The notes below the pieces were generated by a model that searched no databases, had not been told where the DNA came from, and saw only the letters and a program-made list of their open reading frames with translations. Shown here piece after piece: positions 1 to 8,182 of a stretch of 64,000 nucleotides of DNA (positions within the stretch are counted from its first letter, which is position 1; each line of letters starts with the position of its first letter). Both the position numbers and the translations under genes were made by a program. Source of the DNA: Pseudomonas pergaminensis. GTDB lineage: Bacteria; Pseudomonadota; Gammaproteobacteria; Pseudomonadales; Pseudomonadaceae. The stretch covers positions 6,356,501 through 6,420,500 of the forward strand of contig NZ_CP078013.2 of the NCBI RefSeq assembly GCF_024112395.2, written 5' to 3'.

Positions 1-914
1 AGGTACGCGGCCACCGACAGGTCGTAGGCCTGCTCATGATCACCCTTTTGGAATGCCGCCAGGCTCTTGTCCAGGGTGGTGGCGGTGTAGTCGAGCAACT
101 GCGCCGGGCCACGCTTGACCTGCGGCGGTTGCGCACGCTGGGCACGGAACGTCGCAGCGGCCGCCGGACCGCTTGCGGCCAGCACTTCATTGGGGGTCTG
201 GCGAGCCAGGTCGGCGAGGTTGAACGGTTGCTCACTTTTCGCGGCGGCCGGGTCGGCGGTGAAGCTGGCAATGTAGGTGGCCAGGTCCCAGCGCTGACGG
301 TCGTCCAGTTGGTCAGCGAAGGACGGCATGTCGGTGCCTTCGACACCCAGGCCGAGGGTGTTATAGATCGCGTAGAGGCTCAGGCGATCCAGGCGCACGG
401 CATCCCGCAGGTTGGCGGGCGGCGGCGTCATGCCCACGCTGGCCGGGCCATCACCGGCACCGGCTGTGCCATGGCACACCGAGCAATGCTGGGCGTAAAG
501 CGGCGCACCGCGCGTGGGATCAGGGGTGATCGCCGGGGCCTGGCTGACTTCATAGGCCACGGCCAACTGAGCGCCTAATTGACGGGCCTGGCGAGCGACT
601 GTGGCGCCGTCCTGATGGGCAGTTACAGCCGCTAACAGTTCGTCGACGCCTTTGACCAACGCCGCGCGCTCCGGGCGTTGCGGCAGTTCTGCCACCAAGC
701 CCTGTAACACGCCGAGAAACTCCAGTTGTTCGCGGTATTCGGATTCATCGATAACCTTGCCCGCCTCCACCGTCGGAGGATAGTCAGCGCCAATGTAGTC
801 CAGCAAATGCAGGGCTTGTGGGGCGCCCTCGGCAGTCGCGGCCAACAGGTTGAAGCTGCACGACATCAACGCCGGCAGCATCAGCCAGGCGAGAAAACGG
901 AAGGGGGCAGTCAT
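1..914 (-). CDS. Cytochrome c / FTR1-type iron permease, N-terminal part (runs off window)
   Basis: An open frame runs from an ATG at 914 to the window edge, about 304 codons. The first ~26 residues form a Sec signal peptide. A c-type heme motif CSVCHG lies at residues 144-149 and the GTDMPSF stretch around Met196 is the likely axial ligand, so this part is a periplasmic monoheme cytochrome c. In pseudomonads, a signal peptide, a ~100-residue linker and a cytochrome c domain placed before a membrane part is the layout of the cytochrome c/FTR1 fusion permeases that oxidise and import ferrous iron. The permease half is beyond position 1 and not visible, so that part of the name is inference. 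No strong Shine-Dalgarno precedes the ATG. Confidence 0.75.
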   Translation of the reverse strand, partial: MTAPFRFLAWLMLPALMSCSFNLLAATAEGAPQALHLLDYIGADYPPTVEAGKVIDESEYREQLEFLGVLQGLVAELPQRPERAALVKGVDELLAAVTAHQDGATVARQARQLGAQLAVAYEVSQAPAITPDPTRGAPLYAQHCSVCHGTAGAGDGPASVGMTPPPANLRDAVRLDRLSLYAIYNTLGLGVEGTDMPSFADQLDDRQRWDLATYIASFTADPAAAKSEQPFNLADLARQTPNEVLAASGPAAAATFRAQRAQPPQVKRGPAQLLDYTATTLDKSLAAFQKGDHEQAYDLSVAAY

Positions 915-1179
915 GAACGAATCTCAAAGGGAAATACGAAGTAACACATTGTTGAGGTTTAAGAGGTTTGACTCAAGGCGTAAGTGATTTGTCGAGGGTG
1001 AGTTCGGGGAAATCAGGCGCAGGTAGTGGCTTTTTGGTCGAATTGATCGAGGCAAAAAGCCATTGTTTTGCCAGTAATGACGCTTATAATGCCGCGCCCT
1101 GTTAGTGCGAAAGGGAATTTCGTTCCTCGTTTTTATGAGGAAAACCACATTGGTTGATACGTTCAGGGAAGAAGTCTGC

Positions 1180-2574
1180 ATGGCATTTCGCGCCTTACCT
1201 TCGCTCGCGCTCGCAGCGGTAACCTTGTTGTCCGGCTGTTCGATGTTCCGCAGCTATGACACCGAGCTGCAAGCCACCAATCAGCAATTGGCCACCGGCA
1301 ATGTCGATGCCGCCCTGACCCTGCTGGAAAAGAACAACACCGGCGATGACAAGGACTTGCTCTATTTCTTCGAAAAGGGCGAATTGCTGCGTGCCAAGGG
1401 CGACTTGACCGGCAGCCAGACCGCCTGGCGCAGCGCCGACCTGCAAGTCTACAAGTGGGAAGAGTCGGTCAAGTTTGACAGCGCCAAGTACCTGGCCCAG
1501 TTCGGCAGCTTCCTGGCCAACGACAAGGTGCGCCGCTACGAAGGCTATGACTACGAAAAGGTCATGCTGACCACGCAGATGGCCCTGAACCTGCTGGCCC
1601 TGAACGACTTCGACGGCGCGCGCACCGAAATCAAGAAGACCCACGAGCGCGAAGCGGTGATCGCCGACCTGCGCGACAAGGAATACCTCAAGCGCGAGGA
1701 CGAAGCCCAGCGTGAAGGCGTGACCACCCAGATGAAAGACCTGCGCGGCTACCCGGTGGAAGCCCTGGACGCGCCGGAAGTGGTCGGCCTCAAAAACAGC
1801 TACCAGAGTGCGTTCAGCCACTACCTGGCCGGCTTCGTCTACGAAGCCCTGGGTGAAAAAGACCTGGCAGCCCCCGGCTACCGCAAGGCCGCCGAACTGC
1901 GCCCCAACACGCCCTTACTGGAAAAGGCGCTGCTGGACCTGGACAAATCCAAGGTCGGCGCCGATGAAACCGACGTACTGATCGTGGTGCAGAGCGGCCT
2001 GGCACCGGCCCGCGACTCCATTCGCCTGCCGCTGCCGATCCCGATCAACGGCAATCTGGTGATCACTCCACTGTCGTTCCCGGTGATCAAGGCTGATACC
2101 TCAACCGCGCCCTTCACGCAGATTGGCGTCGACGGCCAGCAACAGAACCTCACCGCACTCAACAGCACCACCGCCATGTCCCGCCGCGCTCTGCGCGACG
2201 ACATGCCAGGCATCATCTTGCGCACCACCGTGCGCGCAGTCACCCGTGGCGTAGCGCAGAACAACCTGAACAAGACCAACCCCATGGCGGGCTTGGTATT
2301 GGGGATCGCCTCGGCCGTCACCGAAGGCGCCGATACCCGCACCTGGCGCACCCTGCCGGACATGACCCAGGTGACTCGCCTGCGCCTCAAGCACGGCGAG
2401 CATCAGGTCAGCCTGCCCAACGCCCTGGGCGGCACGCTGGTGACGGTCAAGGCTGATCAGCGTTACCAGGTCATCACCCTGCGCGTGGTCGGCAACCAGG
2501 TATTCGCCGGCGGCCTGGCCGCCCATGTGGTGCCAAGCACCGCCAACCAGGCCATCGCCCTCAAACAACCTTAA
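1180..2574 (+). CDS. COG3014-family TPR-like lipoprotein, first gene of the lpoB operon
   Basis: The 464-residue product starts at the ATG at 1180, not at upstream in-frame codons: AGGGAAGAAG lies just before it and the signal peptide then ends properly in the lipobox LLSGC (Cys20). The body from ~20 to 300 is helical and TPR-like (for example SHYLAGFVYEALGEKDLAAPGYRKA at about 210-235, shortened here to its pattern of alternating small and aromatic residues). The remainder is beta-rich with no catalytic motif I recognise. It is followed after 10 bp by a YcfL-like lipoprotein and then lpoB, so a role in outer-membrane control of peptidoglycan synthesis is likely by context. The molecular function is unknown. 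Confidence 0.8.
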   Translation: MAFRALPSLALAAVTLLSGCSMFRSYDTELQATNQQLATGNVDAALTLLEKNNTGDDKDLLYFFEKGELLRAKGDLTGSQTAWRSADLQVYKWEESVKFDSAKYLAQFGSFLANDKVRRYEGYDYEKVMLTTQMALNLLALNDFDGARTEIKKTHEREAVIADLRDKEYLKREDEAQREGVTTQMKDLRGYPVEALDAPEVVGLKNSYQSAFSHYLAGFVYEALGEKDLAAPGYRKAAELRPNTPLLEKALLDLDKSKVGADETDVLIVVQSGLAPARDSIRLPLPIPINGNLVITPLSFPVIKADTSTAPFTQIGVDGQQQNLTALNSTTAMSRRALRDDMPGIILRTTVRAVTRGVAQNNLNKTNPMAGLVLGIASAVTEGADTRTWRTLPDMTQVTRLRLKHGEHQVSLPNALGGTLVTVKADQRYQVITLRVVGNQVFAGGLAAHVVPSTANQAIALKQP

Positions 2575-2584
2575 GGAGCACGCT

Positions 2585-2956
2585 ATGCGTCATTTCATCT
2601 TCGGCGCCCTCGCGCTGGTCCTGCTGGCCGGATGCGCCACCCCGCCGCCACCGGAACCCGGCAGCGCTGCAAGCAAAATCGTGGTGATGGGCAAGTTCAA
2701 GGGCATTGCCGTCGGTGCCATCCGTGTGGCCCGCGAAAACGGCTTCCTCACCGCCAAGGTGCAGTTGAGCAACATCACCAGCAGTAACCAGATGATGTAC
2801 TACCGCTTTGCCTGGCTGGGTGCCGACGGCTTCCCGGTGGGCGACGAAGAAACCTGGAAAGTGCTGAACCTGTACGCCAACCAGGCGACCTTCCTGCCTG
2901 CGATTGCCAATTTGCCGCAGGCGGCGGACTTCCGTCTTGAAGTGAAAACCCCTTGA
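2585..2956 (+). CDS. YcfL-like (DUF1425) lipoprotein
   Basis: A 123-residue lipoprotein: signal peptide ending in LLAGC with the lipidated Cys at 17, then a proline-rich tether (TPPPPEPGS) and one small beta-sandwich domain. The start at 2585 is set by TAAGGAG, which overlaps the stop of the upstream gene. DUF1425/YcfL proteins sit immediately upstream of lpoB in enterobacteria too, so the order YcfL-LpoB is conserved across gammaproteobacteria. No enzymatic motif is seen. Its role, perhaps helping LpoB or the outer membrane, is inferred only from this conserved neighbourhood. Confidence 0.8.
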   Translation: MRHFIFGALALVLLAGCATPPPPEPGSAASKIVVMGKFKGIAVGAIRVARENGFLTAKVQLSNITSSNQMMYYRFAWLGADGFPVGDEETWKVLNLYANQATFLPAIANLPQAADFRLEVKTP

Positions 2957-2991
2957 GCCGTCCATCCTTTTCGCTGCTGAGAGATTTCCCA

Positions 2992-3579
2992 ATGTTTGCA
3001 CGCTTCTCGATCCTTGCCGTCGTCGCCGTCCTGGCCAGCGGCTGCGCCAACACCTCCCCGGTCCTGGGCGGTAAGAACATCAGCTACGGCGACACCAAGG
3101 CTGTGGAACTGGTAACCAACGAGTTCGGCTCCACCGACCTGCAGATGATCGCCGAAAGCATGACCCGCTCCCTCGCCCAGTCCGGCATCCTGCAAGGCCG
3201 CCCGGTGGTGCAGGTGTACGACGTGAAGAACAAGACCAGCGAGTACATCGATACCCGCGAAATCACCACGTCGATCAAGACCCAGCTGATGAAGACTGGC
3301 ACCGCACGCTTTGCCAGCGACAACACCGACATGCAGAGCCAGGTTGACCAGCTCAAGCTGCAGAACCAAAGCGGCCTGTACAAGAAGTCCACCGTCAGCA
3401 AGACCGGCAACATGGTGGCCGCCAAGTACCGCCTGGAAGGCTCCATCAGCTCCATCGTCAAGCGCAGCTCGGACTACAAGGACGTGTTCTACAAATTCAG
3501 CCTGCAGCTGATCGACGTCGAGAGCGGCCTGGCCGAATGGATGGACGAAAAAGAAATCCGCAAAACCACGGAGCGCTAA
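2992..3579 (+). CDS. lpoB: Penicillin-binding protein activator LpoB
   Basis: A 195-residue outer-membrane lipoprotein. The ATG at 2992 gives a short signal peptide ending in ASGC (Cys18); earlier in-frame codons would bury it. The region from ~45 onward matches the LpoB TolB-N-like fold: a VVQVYDVKNKTSEYIDT strand-loop, a DNTDMQSQ helix region and the closing SGLAEWMDEKEIRK segment. LpoB crosses the periplasm from the outer membrane and stimulates the glycosyltransferase/transpeptidase PBP1b. The pseudomonad tether between Cys18 and the domain is short compared with that of E. coli LpoB. The gene is third of four in a tight operon. Confidence 0.9.
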   Translation: MFARFSILAVVAVLASGCANTSPVLGGKNISYGDTKAVELVTNEFGSTDLQMIAESMTRSLAQSGILQGRPVVQVYDVKNKTSEYIDTREITTSIKTQLMKTGTARFASDNTDMQSQVDQLKLQNQSGLYKKSTVSKTGNMVAAKYRLEGSISSIVKRSSDYKDVFYKFSLQLIDVESGLAEWMDEKEIRKTTER

Positions 3580-3582
3580 GCA

Positions 3583-4323
3583 ATGCGTGCATGGATCGGC
3601 ATGATCGGCCTACTGTGCGCCTTTGGCGCCTCGGCCGCCCCGAAGATCGCGGTAACCGACCTGGCCTACGAGGCGCGGGTCGAGGAATACATCCACCAGG
3701 TTTCGGCGAGCAACAACTTCCAGGCAAGCGCCTACCACGCCAGCGGTGCGTCGAACTACAGCGAGTACGAAAGCCGTACCAGCTACATCGAACAGACCGA
3801 GCTGCGTAAATTCAGCGGCGATATCAAGGGCGAGATTCTAAAGTCCCGGCAGTTCCAGCTGGTGCAAGGCACGCCTTACACCGCCGATGCCAAGGGTGAC
3901 GTCTACGACGTGATCAAGCGCATCAAGGCCGGTAACTTCAAGGGTGCGGACTACGTGCTGTTCGGCACGCTGTCAGACATCGACTTTACCCAGGACATCA
4001 ACGCCCTGGACCACACCAACAGTTACTCAGCCGTGCTGGGCCTCACGTTGGTGGCGGATTTCAGCCTGATCAATACCCGCACCTACGAAATCACCTCGGC
4101 GTTTACCGCCATGGGTGAAGGCCAGGACACCAAGCTGGTGAACAGCCGTGACGTACGCGTAAGCCTGAACCGGCCGCGCGTGGTCAAGGAAGTGTCGAAA
4201 GCCTTGGGTGAGGATGTGGCCAGGCAATTGGCGGAACAGTTGGGTGGCGGGTATCAAGAACCTGGCCAACCACCGCTGCGCAACAACCTGCCAAGGGATG
4301 AAGCGCCGAAGATCCTGCGCTGA
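3583..4323 (+). CDS. LpoB-like periplasmic protein without lipid anchor
   Basis: A 246-residue protein beginning 3 bp after the lpoB stop. Its first ~19 residues (to ASA-A) are a cleavable signal peptide, but there is no lipobox cysteine, so it should be soluble in the periplasm. The core (KIAVTDLAYEARV at ~20, then GADYVLFGTLSDIDF at ~122 and ADFSLINTRTYEITSAF at ~150) has the alternating strands of the LpoB/TolB-N fold and an SLI(N)T(R)T motif like the LIDVESG strand of LpoB. I read it as a diverged LpoB paralogue. Whether it binds a penicillin-binding protein or competes with LpoB is unknown. Confidence 0.7.
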   Translation: MRAWIGMIGLLCAFGASAAPKIAVTDLAYEARVEEYIHQVSASNNFQASAYHASGASNYSEYESRTSYIEQTELRKFSGDIKGEILKSRQFQLVQGTPYTADAKGDVYDVIKRIKAGNFKGADYVLFGTLSDIDFTQDINALDHTNSYSAVLGLTLVADFSLINTRTYEITSAFTAMGEGQDTKLVNSRDVRVSLNRPRVVKEVSKALGEDVARQLAEQLGGGYQEPGQPPLRNNLPRDEAPKILR

Positions 4324-4350
4324 AACCCGATTTCACAAGCAACACAAACC

Positions 4351-4441
4351 AATGTGAGTGCTGGCTTGCCTGCGATAGCATCACCGCGGCGTATCAGTTA
4401 AACCGCGGCGCTTGCATCGCAGGCAAGCCAGCTCCCACATT
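4351..4441. repeat. REP doublet (inverted pair) between convergent genes
   Basis: Two inverted copies of the fluorescent-pseudomonad REP core (GCTGGCTTGCCTGCGAT and ATCGCAGGCAAGCCAGC) flank a central ACCGCGGCG...CGCGGCG inverted arm. The pair can fold into one long cruciform and fills the gap between the LpoB-like gene and lysE, whose 3' ends face each other. Confidence 0.85.
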
Positions 4442-4460
4442 TTTGATCCGGTTTTGGCAG

Positions 4461-5093
4461 TTAAGCTGTTGCGCGATGCAAGCTGGCCAGGAAGCCCGCA
4501 GCGCCGACAAACAACCCGGCAAACGTGCGGTTCATACGCTTCTGCTGCTTAGGCGTACGCAACAGTCGCAACACCTTCGACGCCAGCCCTGTATACCCCG
4601 CCATCACGACCATATCGACGCAGATCATCGTTGCACCCAGGATCAGGTACTGGATCAGCAGCGGCGCCTGCGGGTTCACGAACTGCGGCAACACCGCCAG
4701 CATGAACACCAGTGCCTTGGGGTTACTGGCATTGACCAGAAAACCACGGAACATCATCGCCATCGGCTTGCCGATCGGGCGCACCGCCGCGTCATCAGTC
4801 ATGTCCATGGGCAGGGCGCGCCATTGCTTGATGGCCAAGTACACCAGGTACGCCACGCCAAACCATTTGATCGCATAAAAGGCGGTAGAGGACGTCGCCA
4901 GAATGGCACCCAGGCCGCAAGCAACGACGGCAATCTGCATCGCCAGGCCCAATTGCAGGCCGATGGCATTCCAGTAACCACGCAGGAAACCGTATTGCAG
5001 GCCGCTGGACATCGAGGCGATGGCGCCAGCACCAGGAGAAAGGGAGATGATCCAACTGGCCAGGAAAAAGGCCAGCCACGTATCGAGTGCCAT
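4461..5093 (-). CDS. LysE/RhtB-family amino-acid exporter
   Basis: A 210-residue inner-membrane protein with about six hydrophobic segments. The N-terminal SLSPGAGAIASMSSGLQYGF at 17-36 is the family signature (ordinarily PGP; here PGA). A further conserved stretch, FLVNASNPKALVFMLAVLPQFV, lies near 118-140. RhtB-type members export amino acids such as homoserine, threonine or lysine by proton exchange; the substrate cannot be told from sequence. The gene stands alone: convergent to the lpoB operon and separated by 88 bp from the mechanosensitive channel gene upstream on the same strand. Confidence 0.85.
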   Translation of the reverse strand: MALDTWLAFFLASWIISLSPGAGAIASMSSGLQYGFLRGYWNAIGLQLGLAMQIAVVACGLGAILATSSTAFYAIKWFGVAYLVYLAIKQWRALPMDMTDDAAVRPIGKPMAMMFRGFLVNASNPKALVFMLAVLPQFVNPQAPLLIQYLILGATMICVDMVVMAGYTGLASKVLRLLRTPKQQKRMNRTFAGLFVGAAGFLASLHRATA

Positions 5094-5181
5094 TACACAC
5101 CTCAGGAGGGAGTTTGCTGTTGTGTCTTAAGCTAACTCCGCCGACCAAAGGATGGCTATAGATTTTTACAAGATGTGAATG

Positions 5182-5754
5182 CTAGCGGTCGCCCGGAAAC
5201 ACGTGGGTACCTGGCCAACGCCGCACCGAGCGCTGGAAGAACAAGCTGTTGGGCACTTGCACCATCGCGCTGTCGGTACCGGCCTCTGCCACTTCAACCA
5301 GCGTGGTGTAGAGCAGGTTGATCGCCACGACTCGGCCCTTCACGCCCGGTTTGTCGACGGTATCTACCAGTTCGACGATATCGCCGAGGCGAAACGGCCC
5401 GACGGTGAAGATCAGAATGGCGCACAGCAGGTTGGACAGTACCGACCACATGGCGAAGAACGCCACTGCGGCGACCGCAACAAACCCCGACAGCGCCGTC
5501 CACAACACCGTGGCAGACACCCCCAGGCGGCCCAGCACAAAGATCAGCGCACTGCCCATGATCAACCAGCGCAGGCCACCGCGTAGCGGCATCAGCAGTT
5601 GTGGCGGGAACGGGTAACGCTCACCCAGGCGCGTCAGGCCCTTGGCGACAAAGCGCTGGGCGAGATAGCCGGCCAGCAGGATCAGCAGGATTTGCACGCC
5701 AATCCACACGGGTTCGACCCACTGCGTCGGTATAGGCAGCTGCAACGCTTCCAT
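5182..5754 (-). CDS. Small MscS-like mechanosensitive channel
   Basis: A 190-residue protein with three predicted membrane spans (about 15-35, 60-80 and 85-120) followed by a short beta-domain. The third span AVAFFAMWSVLSNLLCAILIF and the following FRLGDIVEL match the pore-lining helix and beta-domain entry of MscS. It is shorter than E. coli MscS (286 residues) and lacks most of the C-terminal cage. Its ATG overlaps the stop of the ABC-F gene (TGATG), so the two are probably translationally coupled. Likely role: release of solutes on osmotic downshock. Confidence 0.85.
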   Translation of the reverse strand: MEALQLPIPTQWVEPVWIGVQILLILLAGYLAQRFVAKGLTRLGERYPFPPQLLMPLRGGLRWLIMGSALIFVLGRLGVSATVLWTALSGFVAVAAVAFFAMWSVLSNLLCAILIFTVGPFRLGDIVELVDTVDKPGVKGRVVAINLLYTTLVEVAEAGTDSAMVQVPNSLFFQRSVRRWPGTHVFPGDR

Positions 5755-7664
5755 CAGGACAGCGCCTCCAGCTCCGCTTGCAGGGTTTCGAGCAGCTCGA
5801 GGGCTTCCATCCAGGTTTCCTCCAATTGCCCTTCACGCACCTTGAGCTTGGCCTGTTCGGCCAGCAGATCGCGCAATTCATCCTTGCGGGCAGCTTCGTA
5901 GACGGCGCTGTCGCCCAGACTGGTCTCGATCTTGGCCAGGCGCTCGTGCACCTTGCCCAACTCGGCTTCCAACTTATCGGCTTCACGCTTGTGCGGCGCC
6001 AATTGTTGGCGCAACGCAGCGGCAGCCTGACGCTGGGCTTTCTTGTCGGTCTTGTCGGGGTTGACCGGGGTGTTGCTGACCGGCGCGTTGCGTAGGCGGT
6101 AATCCGTCAGCCAGCGCGCGTAGTCATCCAGGTCACCGTCGAATTCTTCGACTTTACCGTCGGCCACCAACAGGAAGTTATCCGTGGTGCTCTTGAGCAA
6201 GTGGCGGTCGTGAGACACCACCAGCACCGCACCGCTGAACTCCTGCAAGGCCATGGTCAGCGCCAGGCGCATTTCCAGGTCCAGGTGGTTGGTCGGTTCA
6301 TCAAGCAGCAGCAGGTTCGGGCGGTCCCAGGCGATCAGCGCCAGGGCCAGGCGGGCTTTTTCGCCGCCAGAGAAGTTCAGCACCGGCTCATCGATGCGCG
6401 CGCCACGGAAGTCGAAGCCACCCAGGAAGTCGCGCAGGGTCTGCTCGCGCTCGGTCGGCGCCAGGCGCTGCAAGTGCAGCAATGGGCTGGCCTTGGAGTC
6501 CAGGGAGTCCAGCTGGTGTTGGGCGAAGTAGCCCACCACGGTGTTCTCGCCACGGGTCAGGCGGCCGGACAGGGGCGAAAGCTCGCCGGACAGGTTCTTG
6601 ATCAGCGTCGACTTGCCCGCACCGTTAGGCCCGAGCAATCCAATGCGTGCACCTGGCGTGAGTTGCAGCTTCACTTTTTCCAGGATGGTTTTTTCGCCAT
6701 ACCCCAGGCGCGCATCGGAAAGGTCCAGCAAGGGGCTGGAGATCTTCACCGACTCGCGGAACACGAAGTCGAACGGCGAATCAACGTGAGCCGCCGACAG
6801 TTCCTCCATGCGCTCCAGGGCCTTGATCCGGCTCTGGGCCTGACGGGCCTTGGTGGCCTGGGCCTTGAAGCGGGCGATGTAGCTTTCCATGTGCGCGCGC
6901 TGCGCCTGCTGCTTCTCGTAGGCCTGTTGTTGCTGGGCCAGGCGTTCGGCACGGGCGCGTTCGAATGCGGTGTAGCCGCCACGGTAGAGCGTGATTTTCT
7001 TCTGTTCGACGTGGGCGATGTTGTCGACCACGGCGTCGAGGAAATCCCGGTCGTGGGAGATCAGCAGCAAAGTGCCCTGATAATTCTTGAGGAAGTCTTC
7101 CAGCCACAGGATCGCATCGAGGTCCAAGTGGTTGGTCGGTTCGTCGAGCAGCAACAAGTCCGACGGGCACATCAGCGCCTGCGCAAGGTTCAAGCGCATG
7201 CGCCAGCCGCCGGAGAAGTCGGCGACCGGGCGGTCCATTTGTTCGTTGGTAAAGCCAAGGCCGGCGAGCATCTTGCGGGCGCGGGCGTCGGCGGTGTAGC
7301 CGTCGGCGCTGTCCAACTCGGAATGCAGGCGGGCCTGGGCGGCGCCGTCCTGGGCTTTCTCGGCCTCGGCCAGGTCGTGTTGCACCTGGCGCAGGCGCAG
7401 GTCGCCATCGAGCACATAATCGATCGCGATGCGGTCCAGGGTGTCGATCTCCTGGCGCATATGGGCAATGCGCCAGTCGGCCGGCAGCAAGCAATCCCCG
7501 GAGTCCGGAGTCAGCTCTCCCAGCAACAAGGCGAACAACGTTGATTTGCCGGCGCCGTTGGCACCGATCAGGCCGGCTTTGTGACCGGCGTGCAGGGTCA
7601 GCTCGGCGTCTTCGAGAAGACGTTGCGGGCCACGCTGTAATGTTAGGCTTTGAAGTCGGATCAT
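5754..7664 (-). CDS. yheS: ABC-F family ATPase, YheS-like
   Basis: A 636-residue protein with two fused ABC ATPase domains and no membrane segments. Domain 1 has Walker A GANGAGKST at 34-42, signature FSGGW and Walker B LLLLDEPTNHLDL. Domain 2 has GPNGAGKST, NFSGGEKARLALAL and a second DEPTNHLDL. The linker between them is long, charged and helical, as expected for the P-site tRNA interaction motif, and the C-terminal ~100 residues form a coiled coil. ABC-F proteins act on the ribosome rather than in transport. The gene is first in a two-gene unit with the MscS-like channel. Confidence 0.9.
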   Translation of the reverse strand: MIRLQSLTLQRGPQRLLEDAELTLHAGHKAGLIGANGAGKSTLFALLLGELTPDSGDCLLPADWRIAHMRQEIDTLDRIAIDYVLDGDLRLRQVQHDLAEAEKAQDGAAQARLHSELDSADGYTADARARKMLAGLGFTNEQMDRPVADFSGGWRMRLNLAQALMCPSDLLLLDEPTNHLDLDAILWLEDFLKNYQGTLLLISHDRDFLDAVVDNIAHVEQKKITLYRGGYTAFERARAERLAQQQQAYEKQQAQRAHMESYIARFKAQATKARQAQSRIKALERMEELSAAHVDSPFDFVFRESVKISSPLLDLSDARLGYGEKTILEKVKLQLTPGARIGLLGPNGAGKSTLIKNLSGELSPLSGRLTRGENTVVGYFAQHQLDSLDSKASPLLHLQRLAPTEREQTLRDFLGGFDFRGARIDEPVLNFSGGEKARLALALIAWDRPNLLLLDEPTNHLDLEMRLALTMALQEFSGAVLVVSHDRHLLKSTTDNFLLVADGKVEEFDGDLDDYARWLTDYRLRNAPVSNTPVNPDKTDKKAQRQAAAALRQQLAPHKREADKLEAELGKVHERLAKIETSLGDSAVYEAARKDELRDLLAEQAKLKVREGQLEETWMEALELLETLQAELEALS

Positions 7665-7714
7665 AATGGCGGCGGAGTCTACCAGCTTCGTTGGCCGCTG
7701 GCTTGGGTGTGAAT

Positions 7715-8182
7715 ATGTACGCTGACCTGTGGAGCTTTGCCCTCACGACTTATGCCCGCCCGGGCGTCGAATCCGCTTGCCTGCGCTTGCAGGAAGACGG
7801 CGCGGACGTGTGCCTGTTGCTGTGTGGTGCCTGGTTGGAGCAGCGCGCTGTGGCAGCAACCTCCGAGCGCCTGCAAGCGCTGAAACAGATTGCCCGGCCT
7901 TGGCAGACACAGGTGATCGAACCGTTACGTCAAATACGCACGCACTGGCGCGCCATGGCGCAGCAGGATGAAGCTCTGGCGGGGTTACGCGAGCGGGTTA
8001 AGGCCCTGGAGTTGGACGCCGAACGACAGTTGCTGACGCGACTGGAAGCACTGGCGCAAACTTGGCCGACTGGCGATGCGATGGATCAGCGGCGGTGGCT
8101 GGAAGGACTGACGGCTGAGGATGCCGCCAACCTTGACCCCGGCGCGCTGCAGCAGCTGCGCGCCGGGGTCACCAGCACTTAG
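7715..8182 (+). CDS. TIGR02444 family protein
   Basis: A 155-residue mostly helical protein. The N-terminal LWSFALTTYARPGVE motif followed by LRLQEDGADVCLLLCGAWLE identifies the TIGR02444 family of unknown function, widespread in Pseudomonas between the ABC-F gene and algP. I chose the ATG at 7715 because family members begin only a few residues before LWSF; TTG at 7691 and GTG at 7709 are in-frame alternatives. It diverges from the ABC-F gene, and its stop overlaps the algP stop on the other strand by 4 bp. Confidence 0.8.
   Translation: MYADLWSFALTTYARPGVESACLRLQEDGADVCLLLCGAWLEQRAVAATSERLQALKQIARPWQTQVIEPLRQIRTHWRAMAQQDEALAGLRERVKALELDAERQLLTRLEALAQTWPTGDAMDQRRWLEGLTAEDAANLDPGALQQLRAGVTST

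Noticed and set aside
36..578. 180-codon plus-strand frame over the cytochrome c/FTR1 gene
   Set aside because: It is the opposite strand of a clear signal-peptide and CxxCH coding frame and encodes no known domain.
915..1179. Fur box upstream of the iron permease gene
   Set aside because: No stretch approaches the GATAATGATAATCATTATC consensus.
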